In this document: positions 11,880 to 25,549 of the stretch, one piece after another
Numbering within the stretch: position 1 is the first letter of the stretch
Layout of the letters: each line of letters begins with the position of its first letter
Assembly (NCBI GenBank): GCA_029747015.1
Contig: JAKOGI010000347.1
Location: 1 to 64,000, forward strand
Source of the DNA: Carnegiea gigantea
Lineage: Eukaryota > Streptophyta > Magnoliopsida > Caryophyllales > Cactaceae
Length of the DNA stretch: 64,000 bases
Reading direction: 5' to 3'
Notes under the pieces: model-generated
Databases searched by the model: none
The model's input: only the letters and a program-made list of their open reading frames with translations
Told to the model about the DNA's origin: nothing
Program-made: the position numbers and the translations under genes

Positions 11880-13426
11880 TTAAGAAGTTGTTAGACATGT
11901 GCAAAAATCATACAGGTGTAACAGGTTATGACATTGATGATATTGAGAGAATCAATCCTCTGGCCTGCATGTATAGGATTATTTTTTATGATGGTCATAA
12001 TCCCTCTAGACAACCTCATAGGCATTTAAATCCTAATACATAAGTGATTGTGAAGAAAGGGTCTCAAACTATTGACGCTAGAATCATTATCTTTTTTCAA
12101 ATAGTGAGTGAGTGAATCCAGTTCAGGTAGCTCCTAGGAAAAGAGGTGTGATTGCCATCAATAATGAACGTGATGAGCTTACATTTACTAGGACTATGAG
12201 CAGGTCGTGCATGTGCATTGATTATAGACAATTGAATCCACCCGCAAATATCATTTCCCCTTCTCCTTCATTGATCAAATGTTGGAAAGGTTGGCTAGCC
12301 CTTCTTTTGTTACTCGAACAATTATTTTGGTTTCTTTTAGATTCTTATCCATCCAAGTGACTAAGAGAAGATGACATTTACATGCCCTTATGATACCTTT
12401 GCTTATATGAGGATGCCCTTTAGGTTATATAATGCCCCTGCCACTTCCAATGATGTATGACCACCATATTTTTTGATTATATTGGGAGCATCATAGAAGT
12501 ATCCATGGATGACTTTCAATCTATGGAGGTATCTTTGATTTGTGTTTGGAAAATTTGGTAAGGCACTTCTTTGATGTGATAAAGTCAAACTAGTTTTGAA
12601 TTAGGAAAAATGTCATTGCATGGTGCAGTAGGGGGTGGTTTTGGTCATGTAGTTTCTCATAGGGCCATTGAGATTGATAAAGTCAAGATTGAGATTATTA
12701 AGCAATTGTCATCCACTACTTTTGTCAAGGGGATAACGAGTTCCTTGGTGATGTGGGATAAATCAGTAAGTCTCTAACTAAACTTTAAGCCAAAGATACT
12801 CTGTTTATTTTTACTGATGAGTGCCATTGTGTAGGATAAAATAGGCTCTTATTTCTGACCCCATCATCGAGCCACCATATTGGAGTCTCCCATTTAAGAT
12901 GATGTACGATATTAGTGACCATGCAATTTAGGCAGTGTCTGGGTAGCGAAAGGACAAGAAGCCTTAAGTCATATACTATGCCAGGAAGACACTTGATGAG
13001 GCTCCGCAAAATCAGACAATTACTGCAAAGGAGTTGCTTGCAGTGGTGCATGTAATTAAGAAATTTAGACCTTATCTTTTACACCCCAAGGTCATGGTGT
13101 ACACTAACCACTATGTTCCCAAGCCCCTCCCAGACAAGAAGGATGCTAAGTCTCACAGGGTTCTATTTCTGCAGGAATTCAACATAGAGATTAAGGACAG
13201 GGTAGGAGCTGAGAATGTGGTAGCCGATCACCTCTTCAAGCTCATGATTAAGGGGAAAGATCTTCACATCGATGATGTTTTCCCTGATGAGCATCTCCTT
13301 GCAATCACCCTTGGTATGGCCCCCTTGTTCGATGATATCGCCTATTACTTAGTTTGTAAGGTTTTGCCACCTAATTTCACCAACCAGAGAAAGAAGTTTT
13401 TCCATGACATCAAATCCTATTTATAG
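11880..13426 (+). pseudogene. Ty3/gypsy reverse transcriptase-RNase H remnant
   Basis: Blocks in order: IKVIDDIERINP-like start near 11930, CMYRIIFYDGHNPSRQP, then the RT entry SPVQVAPRKRGV around 12112, MCIDYRQLNPP near 12210, FTCPYDTFAYMRMPF near 12375, and the palm region with VSMDDFQSMEV near 12500. RNase H follows with YYARKTLDEAPQNQTITAKELLAVV near 12975 in fragments, then YTNHYVPKPLPDKKDAK and EFNIEIKDRVGAENVVADHL in the open stretch 13034-13426. The canonical DD of the RT active site is not visible. Stops and frame changes are numerous. Reading stops at 13426 before any integrase, so the element is truncated as well as mutated. Confidence 0.8.
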
Positions 13427-13579
13427 AAAGAACCTTCTCTTCTGAAAAGACTTTCTTAATTTTTCCTTTGTAACTCAAGGCTTAGCTTCGTTCGAGGTCT
13501 TGTTACTTTAGTGTTGATGTTTGATCATTCTTATCATTGAGGGGCCCTGTTTCACATCACAAAGGTTTAAGTGAACAAC

Positions 13580-13672
13580 CATTATGATGTGATTGTACTA
13601 GGTGGAGTAATAAAGATCATTCAATCCTAAAGGAAACACCCTTAGGTAGTAACTAATGCAACATTTTGGAGC
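13580..13672. repeat. Dispersed repeat, copy 2 (partner at 1447-1541)
   Basis: Same-orientation partner of the first copy. GATGTGATTGT and GTAATAAAGATCATTC are shared, followed by a diverged CCTAAAGGAAACACCCTTAGGT. It follows directly on the truncated gypsy pol, where a 3' LTR might be expected, but the partner lies before a copia gag rather than before the gypsy element. Confidence 0.45.
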
Positions 13673-13906
13673 TTGGCCCAAGGACGGATTTAAGGGGACA
13701 GTATGGATGGTGGCCCCCATTGAAAAAAATGAACTACCGGGAATCTCAGTTTATCTAATACTTTTTATAACAATTGATGCCCTTATGACCTTATTTGCTT
13801 GAAGATATATGCCAGTTAATACCCTTATGGCCTTACTTATACATGTGGCAGCAATTTATTTCTTTTTTTCATTCCCTTCTCTCCCCCTCTCTCTCTGTCT
13901 CTCTCT

Positions 13907-13907
<1 letters not shown>

Positions 13908-13981
<74 letters not shown>
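13908..13981. repeat. (TA)n microsatellite
   Basis: About 37 uninterrupted TA units preceded by a CT-rich run (CTCTCTCTGTCTCTCTCTCC). The open frames through it on both strands encode only Tyr-Ile repeats and are not genes. Confidence 0.95.
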
Positions 13982-13983
<2 letters not shown>

Positions 13984-14900
13984 AGCATTCAATGACAATA
14001 TTCCTTTACAAAAGATTTCCAACCATGCACAAGAATCAAAGCTCACTGTTTTAAGCTTCTTCCCCTTCCTCTCTCATCTCTATTCATACCCTATGCCTGG
14101 TGTCTACAGCTTTCATCAACTTTGGATAGACCAATAGTCAAGTTCTTTTTCCTAGCAACTTATCCATTAGCTTGACCATTAAGGTGTTATTTTTAATCAC
14201 TTCTCTTAACCATTAGTAAATCCCTTTTTCTTTAATTTATGATATATGTAGATACATTGTGTGTTCACTGTATTAATTAGTTTTACATATAATAGTGTAT
14301 TAATTAGTTGCTAATAGATGAATAAGCTAATTGTTATTAATTCAATGCAATATTGTAAATCAATAGTTAATATAGATTATCTCCTAAAATATTGTTGCTT
14401 AACTAACTGTATGTCAAAAAGAATAATTAACTTTTTTTTTAAAAGAAATGAGCAACATATGTTGTCGTGAAGATAATACACAAATTGCTTAGCCAACTAC
14501 TAATGTAAGTCATAAATGTAACACCTCCAATTCTAATGCCTGGTTGCTCTAACTTAATCACTTATTTACAAAATGATTTGCAGCGGAAGTATTTTGATTG
14601 GAGACATTATCGCTGTTTCATAACGGAACAAGGCTACCTGAAACTACGTGTAACACTGTGTTATCCACGTCATCACCTGATTCACCAAGCATTGGGAACA
14701 AACATACATTTGACAACCTGTTTAACCCACAGTACACTTGATAACTTAGCATACCAATACCAGACTCCAATTAACCTAATGTCCCAAAGCATATACCTTC
14801 TGTAAGCCCTTAGGTTGCTAACTTATAAATCACTGTGAGCGCTTGGCTAGCTAACGCTCTGTAAAACTGCAACTTTCGCTCATTTCTTGCTGCCTTGTAG

Positions 14901-15834
14901 CTTGCCATGAAGGAAACTGTTCATTGATCCTTCACCTAAAATAGAAAATACAAAAACATTCGAAATATGAGCCGAAGCTTAGCATGTACCCTCCTATGTA
15001 GTAAAATAGACTTTTAATTCAATTAATTGGGCGCCCGCATTTCAAAACATTTTATTTTTCAAACAGGAGAGAGAGAATGTATGAGTAAAGTTGATTTACC
15101 AATTATTATCTGAAAGTAGACCCCTGTTGACGTTTGCAGCGATCTTGAGATAGGTGCACACCTCCCATGCCGATCGGAAAGTCTGAGTTGCAGCCGCGCG
15201 GGTAAAATGAAGGGCGTAAGCCCTGATGATTGATAATTGATGGGGCCACTTGCTTAGGTGATAAAACATTACATAAAATGATTCATTATATGAATACCAT
15301 ATTGATTTTGTGTAACTTGAGAAACATGTGAGTTTTCGAAGGCCACAGCCAATGTACATACCTGACCTTTGAGAGTCTCTCTCCGTTTTATTGAAAATTG
15401 TGTGTTGGTACCTTGAAGCGACAGCAATGGCTCCACTTCTGCTCCAAAAATGTCATTTTCTTTATTAGTGCGAGATTAACAAATTTTATTAAAGTTCTTG
15501 ACATAATGAATAAGTTAAATTCCCTCAACTTTGCTCTTTTGTAATAAGTATAACAATGGTTACTAACTTAACTTGTTTTTATTTTATTTTATTTGTTCCC
15601 TTTCTTTTATGCTTACTAACGATCGTTTAATGAATTTTATAGCAAAGTGAAGGTGGGATTCGTCTCAAGTTTGTTAATAATGGTGTTATCGCCAGTACCA
15701 CTTGAATTATTATGAAAAGCCCATAAACATCGTTATCTCTTTGCTCTTATTAAAATTAAGAATGTTATCAATTGTCAGTATTATTATTATTATAATAACT
15801 ATTATTATCATTATTGTCATTGTTATTATTATTA

Positions 15835-15885
<51 letters not shown>

Positions 15886-16042
15886 GAATTGTGACTGCTT
15901 TTTTCTTTCTATTTTTTTCCTTTAACCATTAGTAATATTAACGTTATTGTTATGATTATTGTTTTTCTCCTCAACTGGTCGTCATTAGCCGTTAAACTTT
16001 AGATTGCGATACGATTTAGGGTGATGTTATGAACTTGGTTCG
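14901..16042 (+). repeat. Tandem unit A (about 1.14 kb)
   Basis: Starts CTTGCCATGAAGGAAACTG and ends near GATGTTATGAACTTGGTT. Internal landmarks shared with units B and C are GGGCGCCCGCATTTC, GCGATCTTGAGATAGGTGC, CTAACGATCGTTTAATG, a (TTA)n microsatellite at about 15778-15887 and CGTCATTAGCCGTTAAAC. An 87-codon frame on the minus strand is not conserved intact in the other units, so no protein is supported. Confidence 0.9.
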
Positions 16043-17265
<1,223 letters not shown>

Positions 17266-18188
17266 CTTGCCAGGAAGGAAACTGTTCATTAATCCTTTAC
17301 CTAAAACAGAAAATACAAAAACATTCGAAACATGAGCCGAAGCTTAGCACGAACCCTCTTATGCAGTAAAATACACTTTTAATTAAATTAGTTGGGCGCC
17401 CGCATTTCAAAACATTTTATTTTTCAAACAGGAGAGAGAGAATGTATGTGTACAGTTGATTTACTAGTTATTATTTGAAAGTGGACCCTTGTTGACATCT
17501 ACAGCGATCTTGAGATAGGTGCACACCTCCCAAGCCGATCGAAAAACCTGAGTTGCAGCCGCATGGGTAAAATGAAGGACGTAAGCCCTGATGATTGATA
17601 ATTGATGGGACCACTTGCTTAGGTGACAAAACATTGCATAAATGATTCATTATATGAATACAATATTGATTTTGTGTAACTTAAGAAACATGTGAGTTTT
17701 CGAATAATACAGGCAATGTACGTACCTGGCCTTTGAGAATCTCTCTCCGTTTTATTGAAAATCGTTTGCTGGTAGCTTGAAGCGACAGCAATAGCCCTAC
17801 TTCTGTGCCAAAAATGTCATTTTCTTTATTAGTGCGAGATTAACAGATTTTATTAAAGTTCTTGACTTAATGAATAATTTAAATTCCCTCAACTTCGTTG
17901 CTTTATAACAAGTATAATAGTTGTTACTAACTTAACTTGTTTTTATTTTATCTTATTTGTTCCTTTTCTTTTATGCTTCCTAACGATCGTTTAATAAATG
18001 TTATAGCAAAGTAAAGGTGGGATTCGTCTAGAGTTTGTTAGTAATGGCGTTATTACCAGTACCATTTGAATTATTATTAAAACCCCATAAGCATCGTTAT
18101 CTCTTTGCTCTTATTAAAATTAACGACGTTATCAACTGTCAGTATTATTATTATTATTATAACTATTATTATCATTATTGTCATGCTA

Positions 18189-18230
<42 letters not shown>

Positions 18231-18399
18231 GTTATTATTATTAGAATTGTGACTACTTTTTTCCTTCTTTTTTTTTTCCTTTAACCATTAGTAATATTAA
18301 CGTTATTGTTATGATTATTGTTTTTCTCGTCAACAGGTCGTCATTAGCCGTTAAACTTTGGATTGCGATACGATTTAGGGTGATGTCATGAACTTGGTT
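17266..18399 (+). repeat. Tandem unit C (about 1.13 kb)
   Basis: Directly abuts unit B, starts CTTGCCAGGAAGGAAACTG and ends GATGTCATGAACTTGGTT, after which the sequence differs from the unit start. The microsatellite lies at about 18141-18243. By eye B and C look closer to each other than either is to A at the start of the unit, as expected if A is the older edge copy. Confidence 0.9.
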
Positions 18400-18829
18400 C
18401 CAGGTTCAAAATGAGTCCAATCGTACAATTATTTAGTAGCTAACATAAAATAACATAGGCATATTATGTTAGTAACTGCACTTCACAAGACTACTTGTTC
18501 TTTTCTCCCCCTCCTTTACTTGACAACTAGTCATGTCATATACTTATACAACAACCTCATCCACATTCATATATCCCCCCCTTTTTTTTCAATTATTCCA
18601 CAAGCGTCACATAAACATCCTTAAAGCAACCCAATTAAGCTTAAGATTCACCCACATCTAATCCTAAATCACCAACTCATGACAAACACACACTCAGTAT
18701 ACAAAATTCTAACACCAATTTCTTATTAATCTCACTCACATGTTCACATAATTCACTTTAAAACCACCTATTTCAACTATAATCAAGCCAGGGGAGCAAA
18801 TTAATCTACCCGCCATCATGATTAGTCAT

Positions 18830-19258
18830 ATTGGATGTATTGCAAACACCTCTAAGAGTCATGATATAGGCTATGGCTTCCTTCTAACTTCAGTTTTTGA
18901 GACACTTGGGATTCCCTTGCAAAAGAGAGTGGGATTTTAGGTCACAGACGAAATAGGGAGCAACACTTTGCTTGGGTGTGGGTTCACAGTAAAGAAGAGT
19001 GATGGTACAGTGTTAGAACAAGGACCCAAAACACTCTTTGGCCCTGGTCCCAGTCCTATTTCCAGTGAGGCTGTCTCTTCCAGCCCGTCCACAGTTGAGG
19101 CACTAGTACAGGATCAGCTCCATCTGAAGGAGGAGATTACTGAAGTGAAGCACGCACTCAGTGAAGAAAAGGCCTTGAATGCACAGCACCATGAGGATAT
19201 TCTACATACTCTATCTGCCCTCACGGCCAAATTTGTTCCTCCCTCTCCTTCTTCCTGA
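18830..19258 (+). pseudogene. SIRE-type distal open reading frame remnant, C-terminal end
   Basis: After one stop near 18940, a 96-codon open run begins at 18968. Before it I read GFLLTSVFETLGIPLQKRVG. After it come LLGCGFTVKKSDGTVLEQG, a serine/proline-rich linker, and a charged helical stretch HLKEEITEVKHALSEEKALN that could form a coiled coil, ending in SPSS. Plant SIRE elements often carry an extra, env-like or transposon-domain frame after pol that ends in such a coiled coil just before the polypurine tract. The call rests on position and general pattern, and the product's role is unknown. Confidence 0.5.
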
Positions 19259-19748
19259 TTCACCCCTGCTCTCAGTCCTAGTCCTTGTCTTGTTTTCAAC
19301 AGCACTACTTTCTTCTCTGTTCGGATAAACTTGATTTTGCTTGTGATTGACAATGGTTATGTCTGATTTTAGATGGGTTTGGTTTATGCTATGCCTTTGC
19401 TTGCTAATGTTGCTGTATGTCTGTGCGTGACTGGGATGGCCAATATCATTATGTACCATATACTTGACTTGTATCGTTGTTATTTTTCCTCATTACCCTT
19501 GGTGGTGGGTGCATTCCTACTGAATTTATGTAGATGGTTCCCTCAACCTTTTCGATGGTGTCAAAAGAGGGAAGATAAGTATGACCATGCTTCGATTGGT
19601 CTGCCTGTTTTAAGCTGATTCTTACTCTTGCTTTATTTCGTGTGTGCATTGGACTCCTTAAATTACGATTTTGGCATCAATGTTCTTGCCCTTTGCTCTG
19701 TCGCACTTTGATGGTCATTTGGTTTGTTATCATCAAAAAGGAGAAATT

Positions 19749-21016
19749 TGTTGAAACAATCATGTGTAAGGTTTTGATGATAATAACCTAAATGTACCAG
19801 TCAATATGCTATCATGCTATGCTTGAGTAGTGTGCTAGAATTGTGTATTGAGACAGGTTACAAACACCCTGGAGAACAGTTCGAAAAAGCATGGAATATC
19901 CAAGTGAACATGTATGCACGACATCAAGGATGTCAAAGGATCACAAGAGCCTTAGGGTTAATTACTGGGTGTATTCATCTAGATTCTTATTAATATACCA
20001 ATTAGAAGATCTTGACTTAACACTCACCTTGAAGGAATTTCTTGTGCTAACTCAGAACACTGCTCAGAACAGTTTGAGCAATAAGGTCTACAGTGTTCTG
20101 AGGGCAACGTATAAAACTCTTGTCCCAAAGATTTTCAAGTATTTTTCTACTGTCAAAATTTCTAACATATTTGGGATTGATTTTCTGATAATATTTTGTC
20201 TTACAAGGAGTCCTTCACTGAATAATATTGTTTTCCTAAAAAGATATTATCAAAAGATTTTATCTTAGCCTGTAAGATATGATTTCTAAAAAAGATAATG
20301 TTGGGAGATTCAATTCCAGTTGGAATACTGATTATTTTTTAGAGTTATTGCTAAAATCCAAAACCTCCCACATACTTGCAACACAAATATTCCATGGGTA
20401 TAAAATCTCTTGCATCTCAGCGTTTTCATTCACGGTTTTTCAAGGAGCAAAATCGAATTTTTTGTGAGAAAATTTTCTGATTGAAAAACCTTCAAGAAGT
20501 GTGCTAAATTGAGTCATCTATATTGGCATAATAGGGATTGTATTGTACCTTACATTCAACTTATTTAGAAGCATTCAAAGTAAGGTGTTTTTCTATTCTC
20601 CTTTGTCGTCAGTGAGATTAGAGTGTGTCCAAGTCTTCAGAGACTTTGGACGTGGTGTGTGACTCGTTCTCAAGTGAAGGCTAGTTACGTGTTTGTAATG
20701 AGAGTCTCGGGGGAGACTAAGTTACGTGTGTGACGTAGTCACGTGTGAGTTACATGTGTAACGAATTCAGCCCGTGTTAGTAAAAGTGTTGCTGAAATCC
20801 TACTGAGGTAGGTTGTGGTTTTTATACCTCAATTGGGCCAGATGTGTTTTTCACATAAAAATATTGTGTATACTTTCATATTTCCGCATTCAGTTTTATT
20901 TTGCCTCACTCCAAACACCTCTCCAAACAGTTCTCACGAGTGTTCTGAAACAAACGAAAAAGTTGGAAGACACAATTCACCCCCCTCTTGTGTCTTTGTG
21001 CGCTTATAATCTAACA
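19749..21016 (+). repeat. SIRE-type LTR (1268 bases)
   Basis: Begins TGTTGAAACAATCATG, ends ATAATCTAACA, with a purine tract immediately upstream. A region rich in ACGTG words (about 20640-20770, for example GTTACGTGTG and TAGTCACGTG) lies in its right half. Open frames inside are not genes. Confidence 0.7.
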
Positions 21017-22194
21017 AAAGTCATGAACCTTAATCCTTCAATCTCATGGTCACAACTCATCCATCAAACATGGTTTTAACTTTGACCTCATCTTAATAGG
21101 CACTAAAATTATCTCAACATCATCATTAAGCCCAATCTTAACACCAAGCATCACCCCCCTTAATACCATGTTCATTCCCAACTTCACTTTATCCATTCAA
21201 TCTCACAACCAACCTTCAAGAAAATCATAAATTGACATTCATCAAGGTTAAATACTTCATTTAATACAAAAATTCAGATTGAAAACATCAAAAATTGAAT
21301 TAGGGAAGAGTTAGGGTTTTCACCTCTCAACCTCTCAAATACACACAAGGAGGTGAGAAAACCGGTTGAAGGCTGCGACACTGGCGGCAAAAGGCGGGTG
21401 GCGATGGGCGGTGGCGGTGTGGGGCGTCGGACGGCCGGCAACCGGCGGCGTAAATGGGCAGAGGAGCCGGCAAAGAAAAACAGGGGAAATTGGGGGGGGT
21501 CTGTCGGGTTTACTGGGAAGAAAGGGGGTTGGGGTTTAGGTTTTGATTTTTTTGATATTGTTTTGTTTTAGTTTTAGTTTATTCTTTTTCTTTTTTTTTG
21601 TTTTCCCCTTTAATCTATTGACACCTAAATATTTTCTAGATTTTTCCTATCTTTATCCACCCGTTCTACTATTATTATTATTATTTTTTTTCATTCATTA
21701 TTTATATATATATATGTATATATATATGATTAAAATAATAGTTTTGGCTCAAATTAATAAATTTAAGTTTTACATCTTTTGGATGTTAATTTGGAGGAAA
21801 AATTTTAATTTTCGCATTTTCATTCTTTTTTTTTTTCTTAATGATTAACTCACACCTTTTATATACATAACTTGCCCCCTTTTTATTTTTGTTAGATTGT
21901 TATTAAATTAATTCGTATGTTATTATCATTATCGCTTTTCATTTAGCCCTTGATCATGAGGCGAATATTTATTCATCGGGCAATTCAAATATTTATTAGC
22001 ACTTGAATGAATTATTTAGGAGCGTAACAAGATTCATTTTGAGGCGACGCCATTGTTTCAACCTGCAATGTATAAAAATATATATATACATATATAAAAT
22101 GTTAAATTGAAATGCGGCACCCAACTTGATTAATTTGTAATTACCATAATGCAATATAATTAGTGTTTTTAGGTTTGGACCGTTACAATAAAGA

Positions 22195-22500
22195 ACCTAG
22201 TTTGTATAGTGGACCACTACAACCTGCTTATAAGTCTTAAAGAAATAAGCCAGAAGATTCTGATATGAACTCTTTGGTGTGTGATCCATGACCCATTGAT
22301 AGTTACTTGTAAATGAACGAGGTGAAATTTGGAGGCATATACAGTTTGGACCTTACAAACTTGTCAAGATAATTATCCAACCTCTGGTTCAGAAGGTCAT
22401 CCTCATCACTTTCAGTGTAATTAGCTCAAAAAGTTTACCCACTTAGAATATTCACCTACATCAGATGTTGCTTATTGCTTTAACATTTTCTTTTTGCAAA
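22195..22500. other. Spacer between solo LTR and hAT pseudogene
   Basis: No gene seen. It probably contains the left end of the hAT element, but I could not place a terminal inverted repeat or an 8-base duplication. Confidence 0.4.
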
Positions 22501-22539
22501 AAAAGTCAATTGGAAAACAAGGATCAGAAGCATTTACTA

Positions 22540-24660
22540 TAAAAGGATTTCAAAATTGAGGACAAGTAAACAGATGAAAAATAATTGTGCATTGCTTGCT
22601 CATATGGCAAAAGATTCAAATTCAACTTATAATTTTGCAGTTAACTGTTTTAATAATTTCTTGACCTAGTCATGCCATCTTGAAAAAGTAGTTGAAAAAT
22701 AATGCCGAACAAATTTTGAGCAATTGGTTGCAGCTGAAAATATTAGTAGATGCTATACGATGATTGGCATTTCAAATATGTGCATAGAAGTTACGATGAA
22801 ATTGTTGATGCAAATAATCGAGGAGAAGCTCTTGAATTGATCAAACTCTTGGCCTCATATAATCACCAAGTAAACTCTATTTTGAAAAATGCTCTGAAGA
22901 ATAACAAGTATACATCACCTAGAGTTCAAAACAAAAAATTCTACATGTATTTGCCTAAAATATTCATACTGCAATACGAAAAGAAATTGGAAATTCTATG
23001 TTTTTCTTAATCGTGGATAAATTAAGGGGTGTACCAAAAAGAGAATAGATGGCTACAACTGTGAGGTTCATTAATAAAAGTTGATGTGCATGGGAATTAC
23101 TTTTAAACTTAGTACATGTTAAAGATACAACTTCATTGACTCTCAAGAATAAGATATGTGTTGTCTTTTCGCATCATAACCTTAGCATTGGAGTTATTAG
23201 AGGGGAAGGGTATGATGAAGCAAGCAATGTGCATGGGGAATGAAATGGATTACAAGCGTTGTTTCTTAAAGATTGTCCTCATGCACATCATATACATTGT
23301 TTAGCTCATCAATTTCAATTGACATTGATTGCTGCAGGAAGAGAAGTGCTAGAAATTCATAGTTTCTTTCAAAACTATGTCATCGTAGTCTATATTGTTA
23401 CTAGCTCTTTTAAACATCATGACGAATTAGAAGAAAGCTATAAGGCTGAGTGAGCACATTTGCTTGAATTTGGTGAGCTTGACACTAGAGTACGGGCTAT
23501 TCAATTTGATAATTGGCAACATCCTGAAGATACTTAATGGAACTTGCATTTTAAATCAGTATGTACTTTAATTAGGTCATACGGTCCTTCTTGTTCAGTT
23601 CTTTGTAGGATAGCTATTAGAGCATCTTTGTTTTCTGAATGAAGGAATGCAAAACGTGCCCTAAGCTCTTGACATCATTTGATTTTGCATGTGATTAAGG
23701 AAATGATGGGTGTTAAAGAAGCACTTTGTCTAGCTCTATGGAGAAAACCACGAGATATCGTAAATGCTATGTACCTAGTTTGAAGAAGAAAGATGTTAAT
23801 TCAAAAGTTAAGAGAAGAAAGATGGGAAGTTTTGTCATATTGTGTAACGTCGTTTGTGAAACATATTATATTTCAGTGCCCAATGTGAATGTCATTCTTC
23901 AGTCACTACGCCTACAAAGCAAGCAAAAGCACACTGTGAGAATGCAGCAACATTTTCGGGAGGATATGTTTACTATTGATGTCGGTGAACTACTTATAGA
24001 ACTAAATTGTAGATTCAGTGAACGAGCAACGAAGTTGCTTGTGTTAATTGATGCTCTTAGGTTCCGTTTGGTCCTTAAAAAATTTGGTGAAAAGAAAAAT
24101 TGAAAAAAAATGTGAAGGAAAAAAAGTTAGGAGAAAATGAGTTTTTTTCTCTTATTTGGATTGAGGAAAAAATACAAGAATTTGGATGAAAAATTTGAAT
24201 GTTGATGAACTACTTAAATCATATTGATGTCATCTAAGCAATGTGAAGTTGGAGGGGATTGGGAATTTTCCTCAAACTTTCCTCACAATTTTACGAGGAA
24301 AATTTTATCACTTGTTTCTAATAATTTTTCCATCTAACTTTCCCCCATATTTTTTCCTTTGTGATTTTCTCCAAACCAAATGTAAGAAAAAAAGTAACTT
24401 TCTCAAATTTTTTTCTTTCTACTAAAATTTTCAAGGTCCAAATGGAGCCTTAATCTTAAAGATGGTTGTAAGTCATTCGAAATTGATAATATATGCAGTT
24501 TTGTTCAAAATTATTACTCAAAACAAAGTTCTGAGAAAGAATAGATCACATTTGAAGTATGAATTGCAATTCTATGAGCTGGATATCCCAAATCATCCAA
24601 AGTTGCAGAATATGAGCACGATTGCTTACTGATGTCAAGGGCTGACAATGATTGGAAAAT
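22540..24660 (+). pseudogene. hAT transposase pseudogene (TTF/DUF4371 type), interrupted by a MITE
   Basis: Blocks match plant TTF-zinc-finger hAT transposases in order: NNCALLAHMAKDSNSTYNF near 22580, ELIKLLASYNHQVNSILKNA near 22840, KYTSPRVQNKKF near 22910, a catalytic-domain stretch with LFLKDCPHAHHIHCLAHQF at 23259, HHDELEESYKAE, FRED-like block near 23950 and IELNCRFSERATKLLVLIDAL at 24000. Reading resumes after the MITE with LKDGCKSFEIDNIC near 24455 and then decays. The hAT dimerisation domain near the C terminus is not recognisable. Many stops and shifts make it inactive. Confidence 0.75.
24060..24449. mobile_element. Tourist-like MITE (390 bases) with TTA duplication
   Basis: Left end GGTTCCGTTTGGTCC and right end, in reverse complement, GGCTCCATTTGGACC form 15-base inverted repeats with three mismatches. 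TTA flanks both ends (24057-24059 and 24450-24452), the 3-base preference of PIF/Harbinger-derived MITEs. The interior is AT-rich and largely self-complementary. Removing it and one TTA joins the hAT reading frame from IDAL to LKDG in phase, which proves it inserted into an existing coding sequence. Confidence 0.88.
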
Positions 24661-25007
24661 CGTAAAACCAACTTTTAGTTGATAGACTACTGCATATGGT
24701 CCTAACTCCTCTTATTTCAATTGCAACTATACGTAGGGCTTTTTTTTTTTTAAACTATGAAAATCATCAAACAAGCCTCTGTGATACAATGGAAGATAGG
24801 TTTCTTATGAAATATATGATTTTCCAGGTCTAGAAGGAAATTACTGCGAAGTTCTTAATGGATATGATAATAGAGGCGATCACAACAGAAATAACGAGCT
24901 TTGTTTTTTTATGTACTTCGTTAATAAATTCCACATACGTCGAACATTTTAAATTTGTTAATTTCGTTTTCATTTTCATGTTTTATCAGTTGGGCTCAGT
25001 AGGTACC

Positions 25008-25235
25008 CACTACAAAAAAAAGCCCAAATAGCAGCGAAAAAGGCAATGGAAAAAACTGGAACAACGACGGATATTTTTATTTAGCGAAGGAAGTCATCCG
25101 CCACTGAAACGCTTGTTGCTAAAAACGTAGCAATGGAAATCGTGAATTCGGTCGCTGAACAGCGACCACAGAAAGCAACGGATGCCGGGGGAGGCAGGAA
25201 TGGTTCGTGAACCTTCAACGGACGGTATATATTTT
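25008..25235. mobile_element. CACTA-type terminal fragment
   Basis: CACTACAAAAAAAAGC at 25008 matches the terminal signature of CACTA elements. It is followed by subterminal words such as CAACGACGGA and CAACGGA and a short hairpin GGTCGCTGAACAGCGACC at 25150-25167. No opposite end (…TAGTG) is visible before the histidine kinase gene, so this is a single end or a short remnant. The 3' end of the kinase gene lies about 300 bases away. Confidence 0.55.
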
Positions 25236-25549
25236 CTACCTCTATTCTGCTTGTTACTGCAGTCAGTCATCTGCATGATACATTAACTAAGGAGGAGATT
25301 AAAACCAAAAATCCTTTAAAAAATCGCTGCTCAATGCAGGTTCCGAATGATTCAGCTAAGCTGCAAATCTTATTCTTAATTTTTTTTTTTCTTTTCCATC
25401 TATCAAAGAATTGATGGGAGTAAGAGATTTACAAGAGATGCTGATGGCTGAGGTCAAGATGATACAATTGTGTTACAAAAATTCCCTAAATGAGGACATT
25501 TGACTTTTGTACAAGTGGTAAATATATACAAGAGGGTATCAATACCATT

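Larger units (their letters stand above)
18790..21016 (+). mobile_element. SIRE-type Ty1/copia 3' fragment: coding tail, polypurine tract and LTR
   Basis: Three parts lie in the order expected for the 3' end of a SIRE/Maximus-type copia element: a coding tail (18830-19258), a polypurine tract CATCAAAAAGGAGAAAT just before 19749, and a 1268-base LTR that begins TGTTGAAACAATC and ends TAATCTAACA after the stretch TTCACCCCCCTCTTGTG, which is typical of this lineage. The 5' LTR, gag and pol are missing and the left edge is fixed only to about 30 bases. No flanking duplication was found, fitting a truncated insertion or later deletion within the host LTR. Confidence 0.7.

Noticed and set aside
13795..14046. 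Open frames rich in Tyr-Ile on both strands
   Set aside because: They are translations of a (TA)n microsatellite.
15096..15359. 87-codon minus-strand frame in tandem unit A, as a possible gene
   Set aside because: It is not kept open in units B and C and shows no domain.
18790..21016. A complete SIRE element with flanking duplications
   Set aside because: No 5' LTR, gag or pol, and no matching flanks could be found; only the 3' part is present.
21353..21571. Gly/Arg-rich 72-codon frame
   Set aside because: It lies in the GC-rich part of the solo LTR and looks like LTR leader composition.
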